Positions 33,259 through 40,795 of a DNA stretch of 58,287 nt are shown piece after piece (the stretch's first letter is position 1; every line of letters starts with the position of its first letter). Source of the DNA: Streptomyces sporangiiformans (lineage in GTDB: Bacteria > Actinomycetota > Actinomycetes > Streptomycetales > Streptomycetaceae); contig NZ_VCHX02000046.1 of NCBI RefSeq assembly GCF_005768555.2, positions 1 through 58,287 of the forward strand, read 5' to 3'. Position numbers and translations under genes: made by a program. Below the pieces are notes generated by a model, which saw only the letters and a program-made list of their open reading frames with translations, was not told the DNA's origin and ran no database searches.

Positions 33259-34599
33259 ATGACCGCCGACACCGCACGCCCCCGCCGCTGCGCCGTGGTG
33301 GGTCTGGGCGCCCGCGCCCAGCTCTTCACCCAGGCGCTGACCGGCCCGCACGCGGACCGTACGGCACTGGTGGGCTTCTGCGATGTCAACACACACCGCA
33401 TGGCCGTCCACAACGACTGGCTGGCCGCCGACAGGCCCGGCCGGGAGCCCGTACCGGCGTACGCGGCCGAGGACTTCGACGAGATGCTGCGCCGCGAACG
33501 TGTCGACCTCGTCGTCGTCTGCAGCGTGGACCGTACCCACGACGACTACATCGTGCGCGCGCTGGAAGCGGGGTGCGACGTGGTCACCGAGAAGCCGATG
33601 ACCACGGACGCCGACAAGGCCCGCCGCATCCTGGACGCCCAGCGGCGCACGGGCCGCGAGGTGCGGGTCGCCTTCAACTACCGCTACAACCCGGTCCATT
33701 CGGCCGTACGGGAGGCCATCGCGGCCGGTGAGATCGGCGAGGTCGGCTCCGTGCACTTCGAGTGGCTGCTCGATCTGCGGCACGGCGCCGACTACTTCCG
33801 CCGCTGGCACCGCGACAAGGCCAACTCCGGTGGCCTGATGGTCCACAAGGCCACCCACCACTTCGACCTCGTCAACTGGTGGCTGGGCACCGAGCCCGAG
33901 ACGGTCTACGCCCAGGGCGGCCTGTTCTTCTACGGCGACACCGCGGGCCGGCGGCGCGGTCACGCCCGCCCGTACACCCGGGCCCACGGCTCTGCGGCGG
34001 CCGACGGCGACCCCTTCGCCGTACACCTCGCGGACTCGCCCGTGCTCAGCGCGCTGTATCTCGACGCCGAGCGGGAGGACGGCTACCACCGCGACCAGAA
34101 CGTCTTCGGGCCCGGCGTGACCATCGAGGACGACATGGCGGTACTCGTGCGGTACGCGTCCGCTGCGACGCTGACGTACCACCTCACGGCGTACGCCCCC
34201 TGGGAGGGCTACCGGGTCTGCTTCAACGGCAGCGAGGGGCGGCTCGAGCTGCTGGTCGAGGAGACGACATGGGTCCGCCCGGACGTCCGGGCGGAGGGCT
34301 CGGGCCCCGTCATGCACGGCTCGGCGGTGGGCGAGGACGCGGGCCGCACCGAACTGCTGCTCCGGCGCTTCTGGGAGCGTCCGCGTGAGGTGAAGGTCGC
34401 GACCGGCGAGGGAGGGCACGGCGGCGGGGACATCCGGATGCTGGCGGATCTGTTCGGCGAGCGGACCGACGCCCCTGATGCCCTGGGGCGCGCGGCGGAC
34501 GCGACGGACGGAGCGCGGTCCCTGGTGACGGGGCTGGCGGCGAACCGGTCGTTCGAGACGGGGCTGCCGGTTCGGGTGCGGGATCTGCTGGACGTCTGA
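33259..34599 (+). CDS. Gfo/Idh/MocA-family oxidoreductase
   Basis: A 446-residue NAD(P)-dependent sugar dehydrogenase-type protein. The Rossmann domain starts CAVVGLGARAQLFTQALTGP, and the family EKP motif is in CDVVTEKPMTTDADKARRIL with the conserved Lys. VAFNYRYNPVHSAVREAIAA begins the C-terminal domain; GLMVHKATHHFDLVNWWLGT carries the conserved K-x3-H-x-D substrate-side motif. ATG 33259 has GGAG at 33250-33253. It is divergent from the ABC operon and shares GCAANCGTTGC operators with it, so it probably processes the imported sugar. The exact reaction is unknown. Confidence 0.88.
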   Translation: MTADTARPRRCAVVGLGARAQLFTQALTGPHADRTALVGFCDVNTHRMAVHNDWLAADRPGREPVPAYAAEDFDEMLRRERVDLVVVCSVDRTHDDYIVRALEAGCDVVTEKPMTTDADKARRILDAQRRTGREVRVAFNYRYNPVHSAVREAIAAGEIGEVGSVHFEWLLDLRHGADYFRRWHRDKANSGGLMVHKATHHFDLVNWWLGTEPETVYAQGGLFFYGDTAGRRRGHARPYTRAHGSAAADGDPFAVHLADSPVLSALYLDAEREDGYHRDQNVFGPGVTIEDDMAVLVRYASAATLTYHLTAYAPWEGYRVCFNGSEGRLELLVEETTWVRPDVRAEGSGPVMHGSAVGEDAGRTELLLRRFWERPREVKVATGEGGHGGGDIRMLADLFGERTDAPDALGRAADATDGARSLVTGLAANRSFETGLPVRVRDLLDV

Positions 34600-34634
34600 C
34601 CTCGGGCCGCGGAAGCCGGCCCAGTCACCGGTGA

Positions 34635-36206
34635 TCAGCCGAACACCGACAGCGCCAGCGCCGACGCCGCGTTGATGACGAGCAGGGGCAGGCCCACAGG
34701 CCTGCCCCTGCTTTCCATGGTGCTTTCCTCTGTCGGGCGCAGAGCGGCATCGGCCTGCATGGCGCGGATACCGTCGACGGCACGCAGCGCCACGGGTCTG
34801 CGGCGAAATCGACCGTTGAGCCAGGCCGGGGCGACCACCCCGTAAATCTCGATGCCGCGGGCGCCCTCGCCGGAGCGCAGGATGTTGAATCCGCGCTCCC
34901 ACAGCCGGACTTGGTCGAGCTCGCCCCAGGGCACGTGTCTGACCTGCCGCCATCCGGGAGCCCACAGGCCCGTGCTGTCCGCTGTGACGCGCCAGCTGAA
35001 CTGGGTGGCGATCACAGGGGTGTTGGCGAGGACGAAGATCGCAAGGACTATGCGAAGCTGGAGGGGCGCGGCGCCACCCCACACGGCCAGAACAGCGACC
35101 ACGCAGGCGATCAGGGCGGCCTCGACGACGACGGCGCACAGCCGGCTTCCGGTTCCGGGCCCCCAGCTCACCGGCGCCGCGCCGGGCCCCAGTCGCTCGG
35201 GCCGGTCGACGGAGTACTCCTGACGTGCCGGTTCCGAGTCCCACTCGATGCACAGTCCCGGTGCTTCCTGTCCGTCGGAGGAGACGAGGACGAGCCCGCC
35301 GCCGGGGTGAGGCGGGCCGAACAGCACCGCTTCACGCAGCCGGTTGTGCACGGGAGCACGCGACTCGCTGCCTGCGAGCCTGGTGTAGCAGCCGAGGAGC
35401 GGCCTGTTCCCCTCCAGGTCGTCAGCCGCGAAAACGTACGTACGCCGGTCGTTGTGCCCGCCTCCCTCGCGAACGAGCACACGCAGTGCGGGCACCGGTT
35501 CGCGGCGCAGCACAGCGGCTCGTCGTCGGTCCCTGACCTGGTACGCCAGGCTCAGGCAGCCGATGAGCGTGCCGAAGACCGCCACCCACTGCCAGCCCTG
35601 GGCCCCGATGAGCGGTGTGACGCCGAGCGGCGCGATCACGAAGGCGACGACGGCGGCAACGGCCGTGACGATGCCGCAGCCCAGTTGCCCAGCGTCGTCC
35701 GGGAGGGTCATCGCCGCTTCGGGCAGTGCATACCGCGCGGGGCCGGCGGTCTCCAGCCCCAGCCGACGCTGTCTGCGTGCGGCGGCAAGCCGGTGCAGAC
35801 AGCCGAGGCAGGCGTAACAGGCCGTGACTGCCACAGCGATGGCCGGTGTGGTGGGGCTGTCCGGATCGAGGAGTACCCAGACGGCAATCAGAGGAAGTGC
35901 CACGGCGGTGGCCAGGGGCAGCAGCCTGATTCCGCGGTACAGGACGGCGAAGACGAGTGTCCCCATGGCCGTGGCGAGCCAGTCGGGGGTGCAGTGGCCG
36001 TCACCGCAGAGGTAGGCGTTCTCCGGGGCCAGCCAGAGAGCGGCCAGGCACGCCAGCGCCAACGCCAGGACCGTCGGAAAGGGATGCGCCCACCAACCGG
36101 GGCGCAGCGCACGCCATCGCTCCGCGTCGGAGGAGAGCCAGGCAGCGGCATCCGTTGGAGCCGCGTTCGGGGGCAGGGGAACGGGTTTTTCGGCCACGGG
36201 CTGCAT
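34635..36206 (-). CDS. Membrane protein of unknown function with PH-like C-terminal region
   Basis: About 523 residues. Hydrophobic segments occur near the N-terminus (VLALALACLAALWLAPENAY; ATAVALPLIAVWVLLD; CGIVTAVAAVVAFVIAPLGV; WQWVAVFGTLIGCLSLAYQV) and again in the middle (LCAVVVEAALIACVVAVLAV; LRIVLAIFVLANTPVIATQF). The following region (DSTGLWAPGWRQVRHVPWGE, LDQVRLW) resembles bacterial PH-like domains. The start is uncertain: ATG 36206 has no clear Shine-Dalgarno, and GTG 36233 is an alternative. Odd: a perfect 14-bp inverted repeat lies within the last 26 codons, and an internal ATG (34718-34720) has a good GAGGAAA site, so the 3' end may be a separate short reading frame or an extension. 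I do not recognise a named family. Confidence 0.7.
   Translation of the reverse strand: MQPVAEKPVPLPPNAAPTDAAAWLSSDAERWRALRPGWWAHPFPTVLALALACLAALWLAPENAYLCGDGHCTPDWLATAMGTLVFAVLYRGIRLLPLATAVALPLIAVWVLLDPDSPTTPAIAVAVTACYACLGCLHRLAAARRQRRLGLETAGPARYALPEAAMTLPDDAGQLGCGIVTAVAAVVAFVIAPLGVTPLIGAQGWQWVAVFGTLIGCLSLAYQVRDRRRAAVLRREPVPALRVLVREGGGHNDRRTYVFAADDLEGNRPLLGCYTRLAGSESRAPVHNRLREAVLFGPPHPGGGLVLVSSDGQEAPGLCIEWDSEPARQEYSVDRPERLGPGAAPVSWGPGTGSRLCAVVVEAALIACVVAVLAVWGGAAPLQLRIVLAIFVLANTPVIATQFSWRVTADSTGLWAPGWRQVRHVPWGELDQVRLWERGFNILRSGEGARGIEIYGVVAPAWLNGRFRRRPVALRAVDGIRAMQADAALRPTEESTMESRGRPVGLPLLVINAASALALSVFG
34681..34712. terminator. Perfect 14-bp inverted repeat near the 3' end of the membrane protein gene
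   Basis: AGCAGGGGCAGGCC (34681-34694) and GGCCTGCCCCTGCT (34699-34712) are exact complements with a 4-nt loop. It looks like a strong terminator but lies upstream of the apparent stop codon, inside the reading frame. Confidence 0.55.
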
Positions 36207-36386
36207 TGTCAGGCCCGGCGCTCGACGGCCCACCCCTCACCGGCCGACGGGATCATGTACAAAGTGCGACGGGCGGGCGAACGGTGGGTGCGCGGGCTCG
36301 GGGAACGTGTGTGCGGGGAGCGCCAGTTGGCCGCCCCCGCGCCCCACCTGATCCGCCGGACGTACCCCGGTTCCCGTTTCCCGTTC

Positions 36387-36446
36387 CCAACACCAACACC
36401 AACACCAACACCAACACCAACGGCTACGGCTACGGCTACGGCTACG
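36387..36446. repeat. Hexanucleotide microsatellites (CCAACA)n and (CGGCTA)n
   Basis: Five CCAACA units run from 36387, then four CGGCTA units at 36421-36444, in direct succession. On the minus strand the TAG stop of the next gene (36442-36444) falls inside the last CGGCTA unit, so slippage would not shift the coding part. Not a CRISPR: units are too short and have no spacers. Confidence 0.85.
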
Positions 36447-36738
36447 GCGTCACCAGGTTGAAGACCGGGTAGATCTTCGGCTCCACCTCTGGAGCACCGG
36501 CCTCTCGCAGGAGAGGCAGGACGATTTCGCTGAACCGTCGGAACGCCTCTTCGGACTCCCAGACGTCGGCGACAAACCAGCCATCGGGAGTGGGGGCGGA
36601 GGTGTGCGAGATGAGGCCGGGTACGGGCCAGTCCGTGGGGCTCTTGACCAGGCCATGGCCTTGGTTCACCTTGTCGGCGACCTGCTCGTACTGGGCCTGG
36701 GTCATGCCGGGTTGGTCGAAGATCGCGACGATTGCCAT
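36442..36738 (-). CDS. Small ABM-like (dimeric alpha/beta barrel) monooxygenase-type protein
   Basis: A 98-residue protein beginning MAIVAIFDQPGMTQAQYEQV and containing WFVADVWESEEAFRRFSEIV. These are features of the dimeric ferredoxin-like barrel (antibiotic-biosynthesis monooxygenase-like) superfamily. ATG 36738 has GGAG 6 nt upstream, so it is preferred to the in-frame ATG at 36750. The stop lies in the CGGCTA microsatellite. Function unknown; such proteins can be heme-degrading, quinone-forming or stress-related. Confidence 0.7.
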   Translation of the reverse strand: MAIVAIFDQPGMTQAQYEQVADKVNQGHGLVKSPTDWPVPGLISHTSAPTPDGWFVADVWESEEAFRRFSEIVLPLLREAGAPEVEPKIYPVFNLVTP

Positions 36739-36849
36739 GGGGTGCTCCATTGCGGGCAGGTTTGCAGAGTCAGACTCAGCCGACCATCCCGGTAGGCCGG
36801 CCGCACCTCGGACTGCGCCGTACGTGATGGACAGCTCGAAGCTGTCCAC

Positions 36850-36883
36850 GCCGGTCGAGCGCTTCGGGTGTCGCGCTCGACCG
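36850..36883 (-). terminator. Hairpin terminator after the LLM oxidoreductase gene
   Basis: CCGGTCGAGCGC (36850-36861) and GCGCTCGACCGG (36872-36883) form a perfect 12-bp stem with a 10-nt loop, 28 nt past the stop at 36911. Confidence 0.7.
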
Positions 36884-36910
36884 GGGTGGCGGGCTCTGCG
36901 TTCCGAGTTC

Positions 36911-37897
36911 CTACGGTGCTGTCGTGGCCTCGGAGTATTTCTTGATGAGTTCGTAGGAGCGAAGGCGGTCGCGGAGGTCGTAGACGGGTGTGGTCAGCAT
37001 CAGTTCGTCCGCTCCGGTCTCACCGGCCAGCTGCGTGAGGCGGTCGACGACGATCTTGGGTGTGCCGACCGCTTGCCGGGCACGGAAGCCGGCCAGCGCC
37101 GGTCGCTCCTGCGCCGTGAAGGCGTGGTCGGCCGCCTCCGCCGGCGTGGGGAAGGGCGTCTCACTCAGTCCTTTGAGGAGCCCGGCTCTCACGACGTCCA
37201 TCGGTCCGACTCGCCACGCGGCTTCCTCTTCCGTCTCGGCACACACCGTCTCCACGCACAACAGCACCCGAGGTTGCTCACACCAACGGGATGGGGTGAA
37301 CGCCTCCCGGTAACGCTCCAGGACCGCGGGGGTGTTGTCCGGCCGGATGTGGTGTGCGACGGCGATCGGCAGGCCGAGTCCCGCGGCGAGTGCGGCACCC
37401 GCGGTGCTGGAGGCCAGCAGCCATGGCTCCGGCAGCGGGCCGAGTGCGACTTCGTCGACCAGAAAAGACAGGATCGCATCTACGTCGCCCTTGTACTCCG
37501 CGTCCGTCGCCGGTCCGGCTCCGCGGCGAAGTGCCCGTGCGGTGGCCTCGTCAAAGGTGCCAGGACCGCGGCCGATGCCCAGGTCGATGCGGTCCTCGTG
37601 CAGGGCTGCCAGCGTTCCGAACTGCTCCGCCACCGTGATGGGTGCGTGGTTGGGGGCCAGCACTCCACCCGAACCGAGACGGATGACCGAGGTGGACGCG
37701 GCGGCGTGCGCGGTCAGCACGACGGGTGGGAACGCGCCGATCGCGGGCGAGTGGTGATGCTCGGCGTACCAGATCCGGTGGTAGCCCAGCCGTTCCAGTT
37801 CCTGTGCGAAGGCCGCCGTGTCCCGCAGAGTGTCCACGGCTCGGGCGCCCGTTTGGACCATCGCGACTTCCAGCGCTGAGAGAGGTAATCCGACCAT
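36911..37897 (-). CDS. LLM-class flavin-dependent oxidoreductase
   Basis: A 328-residue bacterial luciferase-like (F420/FMN) monooxygenase family protein. Typical features: LERLGYHRIWYAEHHHSPAI (35-54) near the flavin pocket, VIRLGSGGVLAPNHAPITVA, RIDLGIGRGPGTFDEATARA and DELMLTTPVYDLRDRLRSYE. Together these match the group often annotated as alkanal monooxygenase-like. The start is ATG 37897. It is monocistronic, with a terminator downstream. The substrate is unknown. Confidence 0.88.
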   Translation of the reverse strand: MVGLPLSALEVAMVQTGARAVDTLRDTAAFAQELERLGYHRIWYAEHHHSPAIGAFPPVVLTAHAAASTSVIRLGSGGVLAPNHAPITVAEQFGTLAALHEDRIDLGIGRGPGTFDEATARALRRGAGPATDAEYKGDVDAILSFLVDEVALGPLPEPWLLASSTAGAALAAGLGLPIAVAHHIRPDNTPAVLERYREAFTPSRWCEQPRVLLCVETVCAETEEEAAWRVGPMDVVRAGLLKGLSETPFPTPAEAADHAFTAQERPALAGFRARQAVGTPKIVVDRLTQLAGETGADELMLTTPVYDLRDRLRSYELIKKYSEATTAP

Positions 37898-38065
37898 GGC
37901 GTCAGCTTAGAGATCACGCGTTCGGCGAGGGAGCGGCGACCTCTTTTCGCGCCACGGAGCGGCCGGGCGGACCTCACTGCTCGAATCGGGCAAGCACCGT
38001 GACCGGTACGACGACGGGAGAGCCGCTTCGCTCATGTGCTCGGCCCGCCTGCCTACGATCGGTCC

Positions 38066-38506
38066 GTGGCCCTCTTCCTGCTGGAACGCGTAGCTCCGAG
38101 TCCGGTCGACGAGGTCTGGCGGCGGCTCACGACATGGGAACGCCACGGGGACGTCGTACCGCTCACCCAGGTCACCGTCCTCACCTCGCCGCCGACCCGC
38201 GAGGGCACGGTCTTCGTGGCGCGATCGGGGATCGGACCCGTCGCCTTCGACGACCCGATGGAGGTCGTGACCTGGCGACCGCCGGCGGACGGACACTCAG
38301 GGATGTGCCGTCTGGTCAAGCGCGGCACGTTCATGGCGGGGTGGGCGGAGATTGCCGTGCATCCGCACAGGGACGGCGGTTCACGGGTGGTGTGGCGGGA
38401 GGAGCTGCGCGTGCGCCTGCTGCCGGCCGCTTTCGACCGGACACTGGGGTGGGTGGCCCGGGGGATGTTCGGGCGGGCGGTCGACGGGCTGCTGAAGCGG
38501 CCTTGA
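38066..38506 (+). CDS. SRPBCC-family protein
   Basis: A 146-residue helix-grip protein. It has the START/polyketide-cyclase-like layout: a beta strand (LFLLERVAPSPVDEVWRRLT), strands around VFVARSGIGPVAFDDPMEVV, GWAEIAVHPHRDGGSRVVWR and a long C-terminal helix (AAFDRTLGWVARGMFGRAVD). I start it at GTG 38066, where the fold begins; the Shine-Dalgarno is weak. The role is unknown; such proteins bind small hydrophobic ligands or act as cyclases. Confidence 0.7.
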   Translation: MALFLLERVAPSPVDEVWRRLTTWERHGDVVPLTQVTVLTSPPTREGTVFVARSGIGPVAFDDPMEVVTWRPPADGHSGMCRLVKRGTFMAGWAEIAVHPHRDGGSRVVWREELRVRLLPAAFDRTLGWVARGMFGRAVDGLLKRP

Positions 38507-38560
38507 TCTTGACGGTACGTTCGACCGCCGGCAGGGGTCGGGGCATCGTGTGCCAAAGTG

Positions 38561-39103
38561 ATGGCCATGTCGACGGCTGATCATCACGACTGGTCATTCA
38601 CCGCCGCGCGCGTGCCGGCGTCCTTTACCGCGTGCCGGGGGACGGACGCACCGGCCGCGGAGCACGCGTTGGCGGGGAGCGCCACGCTCTGCGGCATCCC
38701 ACGGGATCAAGTGACCGTGTATCGGCACCTGTTCTCCGCCAGGAAGGCCGAGGCGTGTCCGGAGTGCAGGACGAGGGCGGCCGACGCGCCTGCCGAACCG
38801 GGAGTCCAGGAACTCCTTCACGGGCGGCTTGAACACGCGGCGCCGACCGGCCTGCGGGACGAGCTGCTCGCGGCACTCCGCCAGGGCGCCGACGTACGGC
38901 TCTGGATCAACGGGCCGACGCAACAGGTCGTGCGGAGTTACGCGGAGCTCCATCGGATCGTCGAGGGTGGTGAACTGCTCACACCCGTGGTGCGCGGGGG
39001 CGGCCGGCTGGGTCTGGCACGTGTGGTTCACGGTGCTCAGGAGTTTGTCGTGTTCCTTCCAGAGGGCGGGGTCCCGTTGGTCGCCCGCGCGGCGCCGGCG
39101 TAG
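38561..39103 (+). CDS. Conserved actinobacterial protein with His/Cys metal-binding-like motif
   Basis: A 180-residue protein with a putative zinc-binding pattern: His in AEHALAGSATLCGIP, then Cys, and later CPEC in SARKAEACPECRTRA. The second half (LRDELLAALRQGADVRLWIN; GPTQQVVRSYAELHRIVEGG) looks like a separate small alpha/beta unit. Several starts are close together (GTG 38558, ATG 38561, ATG 38567) and none has a good Shine-Dalgarno. I do not recognise a function. Confidence 0.6.
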   Translation: MAMSTADHHDWSFTAARVPASFTACRGTDAPAAEHALAGSATLCGIPRDQVTVYRHLFSARKAEACPECRTRAADAPAEPGVQELLHGRLEHAAPTGLRDELLAALRQGADVRLWINGPTQQVVRSYAELHRIVEGGELLTPVVRGGGRLGLARVVHGAQEFVVFLPEGGVPLVARAAPA

Positions 39104-39108
39104 TCGCC

Positions 39109-39810
39109 TCAGGAGCGAAACCCGCTGCGCGGCTCCAACGGGGCCGGGTCGGCGGCGCCTTGTCCCGGCGTGCTGATGGCGTGGCTGATCGCAGAGGCGA
39201 CGTCGTCAGCGATATGGGTGGGCCGGCAGGAGTCCTCGGTCCACCGTCGGCCGTCCGACACCCACACGCTTCGAAGTCCGAGCGCGTTGGCGCCGGCGAT
39301 GTCGGCATGTGGAGCATCGCCGATGACCCACGCGCCACAGAGGGAGGCGCCGACGGTTTCCGCCGCCGCCCGGAAGATCTCTGGTTCCGGTTTCTTGTGG
39401 CCGATGGCTTCGGAGATGACCCAGCCCTGTACGAGCTGGTCAAGTCCGGTGTGACGAATCTTCGCTTCCTGTTGGGCCGTACGGCCGTTGGTGACGATCA
39501 CGCAGGTCCAGCCGACCGCCTGTGCTGTGCCCAGCGCCTCGCGGGAGGACCGCGCCAGGACGACGCGATCTGCGGCACCGTGGTCGAGCAGGGCACGGAT
39601 GGCGGCGGTCGGCGCAACGTCCCCGTATCGGTCGGTCAGGGCTGCGGCGACCTCGTGACGGGCGGTGTAGCCGCCGGCGTCGACGGTCATCACCCACCCG
39701 ACGTCGGCGTCGGGCAGGCCGTACTCGGCAAGGAAGGCAACGACGGCGGCGCGGAAGGCCGCATCGCGGTCGACCAGAGTGTTGTCGAGATCCAGCAGCA
39801 GCAACGGCAT
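39109..39810 (-). CDS. HAD-superfamily hydrolase
   Basis: A 233-residue HAD phosphatase-type protein. Motif I is LLLLDLDNTLVDRDAAFRAA with DxDxT; motif II is WTCVIVTNGRTAQQEAKIRH with the conserved Thr/Asn; motif III Lys is in EAIGHKKPEPEIFRAAAETV; motif IV is GAWVIGDAPHADIAGANALG with its Asp pair. A helical cap lies between motifs I and II. ATG 39810. It is divergent from the MerR-VOC gene. Substrate unknown. Confidence 0.88.
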   Translation of the reverse strand: MPLLLLDLDNTLVDRDAAFRAAVVAFLAEYGLPDADVGWVMTVDAGGYTARHEVAAALTDRYGDVAPTAAIRALLDHGAADRVVLARSSREALGTAQAVGWTCVIVTNGRTAQQEAKIRHTGLDQLVQGWVISEAIGHKKPEPEIFRAAAETVGASLCGAWVIGDAPHADIAGANALGLRSVWVSDGRRWTEDSCRPTHIADDVASAISHAISTPGQGAADPAPLEPRSGFRS

Positions 39811-39900
39811 GTCCGGAGTAGATCACGGGCGTCGGCTTCGGGGCGTTGGGTTTCCGTCCGCCATGAACGTGTTCGGCGAGGCGCGGTCCGCCGGTGGCGG

Positions 39901-39930
39901 TTGACTCTCGGGCAACCCGAAACCCGATGC
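39901..39930 (+). promoter_or_regulatory. MerR-type promoter/operator
   Basis: TTGACT (39901-39906) as -35 and a GATGCT-like -10 at about 39925 are separated by a long 18-nt spacer that contains the dyad TCGGG-CAA-CCCGA (39908-39920). A dyad in an over-long spacer is the hallmark of MerR-regulated promoters and fits autoregulation of the following gene. Confidence 0.6.
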
Positions 39931-39937
39931 TGTTGCA

Positions 39938-40651
39938 GTGAGCAACGACAACCTCCTGAGCATCGGCAGCTTCGCGCTTCTCAGCGGCCTGTCCCTCCAC
40001 GCCCTGCGGCACTACGACGAGGTCGACCTCCTGCCTCCAGCCGCGGTCGACCCTGACACCGGCTACCGCCGCTACCGACCGGACCAGGTCCAACGCGCCC
40101 GGCTGATCGGCGCCCTGCGCAAGGTCGACCTGCCACTCAACGAGATCCGCCGGCTCCTGAACGCCCCGGACCCCGTCGCCGGCCAGGCCGTCCTCGCCCG
40201 CCACCGCCAGGAGCTGGCAGAACGTGCTCACACCCTGTCCCGCATGGTCCACACCGTGGATCACTTCATCGAACATGGAGTCGCTGTGCCCCAGGTGACC
40301 AGCCCGCGCATCGTCCAGGTGACCATCAACGTCCGCGATCTGAACGAAGCGCGGGCCTTCTACGGACACGTGTTCGCGGCGGAGTTCAACGAGGAGATCT
40401 TCTCCTTCCAGATCGGGACCTGGCCCGGTGAGGAATTCTTCCTGCTGACCGTCGCGCACGAGCCCGACCACCCCGGCCCCGCGGGCCCCTCACGGTTCGG
40501 CCTCCTGGTCGCCGATCTCGACACGGTGCACCAACGGGCCCTCGACGCAGGCGCCACCGAGGTCGAGGCTCCTGTCGACCGGCCCTGGAAGCCACGCTCC
40601 TCCTGCCTGACCGACCCCAGCGGCAACCGCATCGACCTCTTCCAGAGCTGA
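39938..40651 (+). CDS. MerR-type regulator fused to a VOC (glyoxalase/bleomycin-resistance) domain
   Basis: A 237-residue two-domain protein. Residues 1-75 form a MerR wHTH (IGSFALLSGLSLHALRHYDE, then GYRRYRPDQVQRARLIGALR), followed by the dimerisation helix (LARHRQELAERAHTLSRMVH). From about residue 118 a VOC fold begins: IVQVTINVRDLNEARAFYGH, FGLLVADLDTVHQRALDAGA, and SCLTDPSGNRIDLFQS with the typical metal-side Asp-Pro-x-Gly-Asn. The start is GTG 39938. The VOC domain probably replaces the usual effector-binding domain and senses a small molecule, perhaps one that it also sequesters or modifies. Confidence 0.85.
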   Translation: MSNDNLLSIGSFALLSGLSLHALRHYDEVDLLPPAAVDPDTGYRRYRPDQVQRARLIGALRKVDLPLNEIRRLLNAPDPVAGQAVLARHRQELAERAHTLSRMVHTVDHFIEHGVAVPQVTSPRIVQVTINVRDLNEARAFYGHVFAAEFNEEIFSFQIGTWPGEEFFLLTVAHEPDHPGPAGPSRFGLLVADLDTVHQRALDAGATEVEAPVDRPWKPRSSCLTDPSGNRIDLFQS

Positions 40652-40673
40652 GCCCGCAGTCACAGCGGTCGTA

Positions 40674-40715
40674 GATCGTGATCGGTGATCGGTGATCGGT
40701 GGTCGGTGATCGTTG
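40674..40715. repeat. Short tandem repeats of GATCGGT
   Basis: About five near-perfect heptamers GATCGGT/GGTCGGT run head to tail, upstream of the lipoprotein gene. The length suggests slippage; no binding role can be shown. Confidence 0.6.
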
Positions 40716-40795
40716 TCGGACCTGTGACCCGGCTGTGACGCGGAACTATGGCCTCCGCCACTGTCGGGTACGCCGGGCCCTGATGAGGTGGCCCG

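Noticed and set aside
33187..35253. A 688-codon open frame on the minus strand opposite the Gfo/Idh/MocA gene
   Set aside because: High-GC third positions of the real gene keep the antisense frame open; it shows no domains and runs through promoters and a second gene.
36387..36446. CRISPR-like array
   Set aside because: Six-base units without spacers; a plain microsatellite.
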